Below, one piece after another: positions 60,566 to 64,000 of a stretch of DNA of 64,000 bases. The stretch is from Planctomycetota bacterium (lineage in GTDB: Bacteria; Planctomycetota; Planctomycetia; Pirellulales; Lacipirellulaceae). Within the stretch, counting starts at the first letter, position 1. The number at the start of each line of letters is the position of its first letter. The notes beneath the pieces are model-generated. The model searched no databases. It saw only the letters and a program-made list of their open reading frames with translations, and was not told the DNA's origin. The DNA lies in the NCBI GenBank assembly GCA_013152205.1, contig JAADGV010000009.1:1-64000 (forward strand), given 5' to 3'. The translations under genes and the position numbers were made by a program.

Positions 60566-61864
60566 ATGTTGCCCCTGAAACACTCCCTGCTCAAGCGACT
60601 TTCGCTCGGTCTCGTCTGTGCCTACTGCGCTGGCTTGACTTGCACCACCTATCTTGCCCAACAAGCCTTCTCGGCCAATCAACTAGTCACCTTTGAACAG
60701 GCATCAAAAAATGGCTTGCAGCGAGCTTGGTTCGCTCAAGCCCGAGTCGATCCGGCCCGCAATCAAGTCGCCCGTTGGACGCTGTCCGAAAACGAGCTTT
60801 TTGCGCTAACCACCACCAGCACAGTCCACGCGATGAATGCCGAAACTGGCAAGACTCGGTGGATTGCGCAAGTTGGCAATCCCAATTACCCCTCGGATGG
60901 CCCCGTTACGAATTCAAATCGTGTCGCTCTGCTCAACGGTTCGACCCTCTACCTACTCGATCGTGGTGATGGGCATGTCCTCTGGACCCGTGAAGTAGGT
61001 GACGCAGCCGTAACAGCACCCGTCTTGAGCGAAACCTTTGCCTATGTCGCCCTAACCAGTGGACGCATCGAGGGCTTTCCGCTCGACTCGCCGACGGGCG
61101 ATTCTTGGCAGTATCAATCCGTAGGTCGTATCTTTCATTCTCCCGCAGCCACCGGTCAATTCGTCGCTTGGCCAACCGATCGCGGCTATCTCTATGTCGG
61201 CAATGCGGATCAAAGGCGAGTCTTCTTCCGCATCGAAACGGCTGAAGATATCATCGCGGCTCCCGCCGAATGGGGCTCGTTGTTTTTCGTCGCTTCGTTA
61301 GACGGCTGCCTCTACTGCTACGATGGCTTGACCGGCAATCAGCGTTGGAGATACTCCACCGGCTTGCCCATCATTAGTAAACCTGTGGTGGTCGACAACA
61401 AAGTTTTTGTCGCTTCCGAGATGCCCGCCCTCCACGCCGTCGACGCCACCACCGGCAATCGACTATGGACCGTCGAGGGTGCCGTAAAATTTGTCGCCCA
61501 AGGCGCGCAGCACCTCTACGCAGCAGACCGTTACGGTAACCTGCTGATCGTAGACAAGGAAACGGGCGGAATCGCAGGCCAATTAAGCACCGGCGATGGT
61601 GTCTTTCCGATAGTCAACGAACAATCCGACCGCATCTTTCTCGTCAGCGATACGGGCCTAGTCCAATGCCTCCACGAAATCGGCGCCAACGAGCCGACCC
61701 TCTATCGAAAGATGGCCACCGAAGAAGAAGCAGAAAAACCCGCCCCCGCCGAAGGCCAACCCGATGGCGAAGCAGCCCCCGCCGCTGGAGAGGAAACCAC
61801 CGAAGACCCCTTCGGCAACGAACCAGCCCCCGCCGAAGACGACAACCCCTTCGACGACTTTTAG
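60566..61864 (+). CDS. exported PQQ-type beta-propeller protein
   Basis: A 432-residue protein with an N-terminal hydrophobic signal (LGLVCAYCAGLTCTTYLAQQ) and a propeller of PQQ-like blades, recognisable by AMNAETGKTRWIAQVG, LDRGDGHVLWTREVGD, YDGLTGNQRWRYSTG, VDATTGNRLWTVEG and VDKETGGIAGQLSTG. The architecture resembles BamB-type propellers, and these may serve as protein-binding scaffolds, but no enzyme active site is apparent. The C-terminus is acidic and proline-rich (EEEAEKPAPAEGQPDGEAAP, ending EDDNPFDDF). I chose the ATG at 60566, since the frame upstream overlaps repeat sequence. Confidence 0.8.
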   Translation: MLPLKHSLLKRLSLGLVCAYCAGLTCTTYLAQQAFSANQLVTFEQASKNGLQRAWFAQARVDPARNQVARWTLSENELFALTTTSTVHAMNAETGKTRWIAQVGNPNYPSDGPVTNSNRVALLNGSTLYLLDRGDGHVLWTREVGDAAVTAPVLSETFAYVALTSGRIEGFPLDSPTGDSWQYQSVGRIFHSPAATGQFVAWPTDRGYLYVGNADQRRVFFRIETAEDIIAAPAEWGSLFFVASLDGCLYCYDGLTGNQRWRYSTGLPIISKPVVVDNKVFVASEMPALHAVDATTGNRLWTVEGAVKFVAQGAQHLYAADRYGNLLIVDKETGGIAGQLSTGDGVFPIVNEQSDRIFLVSDTGLVQCLHEIGANEPTLYRKMATEEEAEKPAPAEGQPDGEAAPAAGEETTEDPFGNEPAPAEDDNPFDDF

Positions 61865-61873
61865 AGCAACGAT

Positions 61874-61898
61874 CGTTAGCGGTGGCGGTCACGCCACC
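61874..61898 (+). repeat. dispersed GTTAGCG repeat
   Basis: CGTTAGCGGTGGCGGTCACG followed by CCACC, just after the stop of the propeller gene. Same family as 3264, 3606 and 63272. Confidence 0.8.
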
Positions 61899-62039
61899 AT
61901 GAACGGGAAACGGCCTCAGTCACAAAAAATCACGTAGGGTGGCTGCAGCGAAGTGAAACCCACTGCAAGAAAAAATGTACGCGCCGCCGCACACACCCTT
62001 TTCTCTGCCGTTTCGCCATTTCCATCTCTGCGAGAAACT

Positions 62040-62320
62040 ACCCCCGGCCAAATTTTTTCAGTTGAAATTAGGCCACCACTTCTGGGAGAATAGTGGTTAG
62101 CTTTTAGCCGCTAGCGATCAGCTTTTTCGTCATCCGTCATTCAGATTTCGTCATTTATCGCGCCCAAATGGACAATATTTTTCACTTCCGCACTCCGATT
62201 TCCGCATTCCGCACTCAATTCTGTCCACCTCAATGGCCTCCCCCCGCAATTCGTGCCAAAACTAACCCGCCAAACACTACGATAGAAGCACCAACCCACA
62301 CAGTTTTGTCCAATAAAGTC
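62040..62320. repeat. 280-bp dispersed non-coding repeat, copy B
   Basis: Matches 1648-1926 throughout: GGCCAAATTTTTTCAGTTGA, GTCATTCAGATTTCGTCATT, CTTCCGCACTCCGATTTCCG, ATTCGTGCCAAAACTAACCC, CACTACGATAGAAGCACCAA and CCAATAAAGTC. It ends 82 bp before the DUF1080 gene start, a position like that of copy A relative to mazG. After it comes CAGCCGCTAGCGGCTTAGCC, another common planctomycete motif. Confidence 0.9.
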
Positions 62321-62402
62321 CCCCAGCCGCTAGCGGCTTAGCCAAATCAAACTCAAACATCAAACCCCCACTTTCCGTTTTCCGCAAACCACGAAAAAAC
62401 AC

Positions 62403-63221
62403 ATGAAAACCCAACCCAGCGTACTCAAGATTTTCGCCGCATTGGTTGTTACCGGCTCGCTGCTCATCGGCTCGTCAGCCATCGCTGCCGATGCCACAGC
62501 CAACGACAACGGCGAGTGGATCCAGCTCTTCAACGGAAAGAACCTCGACGGTTGGACTCTCAAAATCAAAAGCTACGAGTTGAACGACAACCACGGCGAG
62601 ACGTTTCGCGTTGAAGATGGCATCCTGAAAGCCGTCTACGATCAATATCAAGGACGCTTCCGCGGTCGGTTTGGCCATCTGTTCTACAACAAAACGTTTT
62701 CGAACTATGTCTTGCGAGTGGAATACCGTTTTGTGGGCGAGCAAGCCCTAGGCGCACCCGGCTGGGCCATTCGCAACAGCGGGCTGATGATCCACGGCCA
62801 GTCGCCTGAGAGTATGGAACTAAAACAAGATTTTCCCGTTTCGATCGAGGTGCAGCTCTTAGGCGGCGATGGCACAAACGACCGACCAACAGCAAACCTT
62901 TGCACGCCGGGCACCAACGTAGTGATGGACGGAAAACTGCATACGCCCCATTGCACCAAGTCGACTTCCAAGACGTACCATGGCGACCAGTGGGTGACCG
63001 TCGAGATCGAGGTGCGAGGCAACGAGGTGATTCGCCACAAAATCGATGGCAAGACCGTCCTCGAATACACCAAGCCACAGCTTGACGAAACCGACGACTA
63101 CGCGAAAAAACTCCTCGACGGCGGAGCCAAGAAAATGCTCACCGGTGGCACAATTTCGCTGCAATCCGAAGGTCACCCAATAGAATTTCGCAAAGTAGAA
63201 CTACGAAAACTGGACGACTAA
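62403..63221 (+). CDS. exported DUF1080 protein (3-keto-disaccharide hydrolase-like)
   Basis: A 272-residue exported protein with a signal peptide (ILKIFAALVVTGSLLIGSSA-type start, cleaved after IAA). The DUF1080 concanavalin-like lectin fold shows WIQLFNGKNLDGWTLKIK near the start, FRVEDGILKAVYDQY, RNSGLMIHGQSPESMELKQD, FPVSIEVQLLGG, WVTVEIEVRGNEVIRHKIDG and the final GGTISLQSEGHPIEFRKVEL. Members are glycoside-hydrolase-related enzymes; some act on 3-keto-glycosides. The family is strongly expanded in planctomycetes for carbohydrate use. No partner oxidoreductase is adjacent. Confidence 0.9.
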   Translation: MKTQPSVLKIFAALVVTGSLLIGSSAIAADATANDNGEWIQLFNGKNLDGWTLKIKSYELNDNHGETFRVEDGILKAVYDQYQGRFRGRFGHLFYNKTFSNYVLRVEYRFVGEQALGAPGWAIRNSGLMIHGQSPESMELKQDFPVSIEVQLLGGDGTNDRPTANLCTPGTNVVMDGKLHTPHCTKSTSKTYHGDQWVTVEIEVRGNEVIRHKIDGKTVLEYTKPQLDETDDYAKKLLDGGAKKMLTGGTISLQSEGHPIEFRKVELRKLDD

Positions 63222-63271
63222 AGCAACTAACGAATTTGCGTTCTCGCAAGCCCGGCGCCATGAGTAACCAT

Positions 63272-63295
63272 CGTTAGCGGTGGCGGCCACGCCAC
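63272..63295 (+). repeat. dispersed GTTAGCG repeat
   Basis: CGTTAGCGGTGGCGGCCACG followed by CCAC, between the DUF1080 gene and the last, truncated gene. Fourth copy in the window. Confidence 0.8.
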
Positions 63296-63350
63296 AAAGA
63301 ATATAGTTTTCTTCTCAAACAGCAACTCTCACCCGTAGGCGAGCATCCCA

Positions 63351-64000
63351 TTGCGTCGTTCCAACCAACAAACTATCCGATTGATTCAAGGGCTCGTACG
63401 GCTGGTACGAAGTGGTCGGCTACCCGTGCGTTGGTTGGTGGGGCTAGTTGTCCTGGCAGCAGCGTATCTGCTGATGCAACCCCTGTTAGTGCGTTCGTTG
63501 GGCATCGATCTGCCCGGCCTAGGCGACCTCACAGGGATCGTCTCAGAGACGCCAGCTACCGAGCAACAACCGACCGAGCAGCCAAAGCAAAAAAAATCGC
63601 CAGCAGCGGACGAGATAAACCAGATACTCCGCGACGGCAGCCAGCAAACCTACGAATCGCCCGCCGGTTTGCTATACCGACGCGGCAGCCAACATGGCCA
63701 CCGACTGAAGCACTTGATGGCACATGCAAAGGATCAGCCCGACCGGCCTGGGCAGCATGGAGTGTTTGACTCCGAGCAGCCCGAGGAGATTGTTGCCGTG
63801 GTTGACGAGGCTTACCGGCAAGCACAGACGGGCAAAAAGGTGCAGGTCGAACGCGAAGGCGAGCGGACAGTATACACGGTCGATTTGAACCGGCGAGTTG
63901 GTTTCATCGGCGGCGAGAGCGGCAACCGACGCAACCGACCCGCTGCACGGCATATACGATTGGTGGTCGAGGATCGCAATTTCATAACCGCGTTTCCCTA
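63351..64000 (+). CDS. membrane-anchored protein with toxin-nuclease-like C-terminus (truncated by window end)
   Basis: A frame open from a TTG at 63351 to the window end, at least 216 residues. It has a short basic start, one membrane helix (WLVGLVVLAAAYLLMQPLLV), a Gln- and Pro-rich linker, then a compact domain: GSQHGHRLKHLMAHAKDQPD, GQHGVFDSEQPEEIVAVVDE, YTVDLNRRVGFIGGESG, HIRLVVEDRNFITAFP. This order (G-H, H, ... VDL-RVG, IR-V-D...ITAFP) recalls the BECR-type ribonuclease domains of CdiA and related toxins, in which the first histidines are catalytic. An anchored, chromosomally embedded version without visible immunity gene is unusual. The start codon is uncertain. Confidence 0.6.
   Translation, partial: MRRSNQQTIRLIQGLVRLVRSGRLPVRWLVGLVVLAAAYLLMQPLLVRSLGIDLPGLGDLTGIVSETPATEQQPTEQPKQKKSPAADEINQILRDGSQQTYESPAGLLYRRGSQHGHRLKHLMAHAKDQPDRPGQHGVFDSEQPEEIVAVVDEAYRQAQTGKKVQVEREGERTVYTVDLNRRVGFIGGESGNRRNRPAARHIRLVVEDRNFITAFP

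Noticed and set aside
1-64000. tRNA, rRNA, integrase or transposase genes
   Set aside because: I looked for cloverleaf-like segments, rRNA signatures and DDE or tyrosine recombinase motifs and saw none; a dedicated search could still find a tRNA.

Overview
The window looks like a chromosomal segment of a planctomycete, most likely of the Pirellulales. The lineage signals are a cysteine-rich protein with YTV repeats (a family known from Rhodopirellula), a DUF1559 prepilin-like protein (GFTLIELLVVIAIIG), a DUF1080 protein, a dockerin plus PEP-CTERM exported protein, an RseP with several PDZ domains, many small dispersed palindromic repeats, and TTG or GTG starts behind strong Shine-Dalgarno sequences. 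No rRNA, tRNA, CRISPR array, prophage or intact transposase gene was seen.

Layout. 1-2.4 kb: two divergent LuxR-type regulators, then a mazG-like gene coupled to an ATP-grasp gene. 3.7-10.5 kb: rimI-type acetyltransferase, family 2 glycosyltransferase, a YghO-like GNAT protein divergent from an extended SDR, phosphofructokinase, and a degenerate receiver protein. 10.8-18.3 kb: small secreted protein, tadA, VanZ-like protein, UDP-glucuronate decarboxylase, dnaE, SMR exporter. 18.5-26 kb: possible toxin-antitoxin-like pair, FHA protein, BFD-like ferredoxin, M20 peptidase, large anchored protein, mntA-hepT. 26-34.6 kb: ftsH, dxr-rseP, pabA-moeA, crcB. 34.6-42.7 kb: surface and envelope block (thioesterase, DUF481 barrel, YTV protein, FKBP isomerase, DUF1559 pair, subtilase-like PEP-CTERM protein). 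43.3-50.6 kb: sulfate assimilation (cysD, cysNC, cysH and an Rrf2 regulator) with small genes between. 50.9-64 kb: second copy of the small secreted family, rsmE, ExeA-like ATPase, nuclease-like coiled-coil protein, a 1324-residue helical protein, PQQ-type propeller, DUF1080, and a truncated membrane-anchored protein with a toxin-nuclease-like end.

How genes work together. CysD and CysNC make APS/PAPS from sulfate, CysH reduces it, and the adjacent Rrf2 protein is the obvious candidate regulator. dxr and rseP overlap, as do mazG and the ATP-grasp gene and mntA and hepT, so each pair is probably translated together. FtsH, RseP and the FKBP isomerase point to envelope protein quality control.

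The most striking content is non-coding or mobile-like. (1) A four-helix-bundle gene enclosed by a perfect 26-bp inverted repeat sits between cysD and cysNC. (2) A 125-bp MITE-like element is flanked by an 11-bp direct repeat and inserted at the rsmE stop codon; it shares its ends with four or five other palindromic elements that carry a different core. (3) A 280-bp non-coding repeat occurs twice, 60 kb apart, each time just upstream of a gene. (4) A dispersed repeat lies in frame inside the ATP-grasp gene and again supplies that gene's stop codon. (5) A C-rich repeat abuts the rrf2 start codon, leaving no ribosome binding site. All assignments come from reading the sequence; no database search was run.
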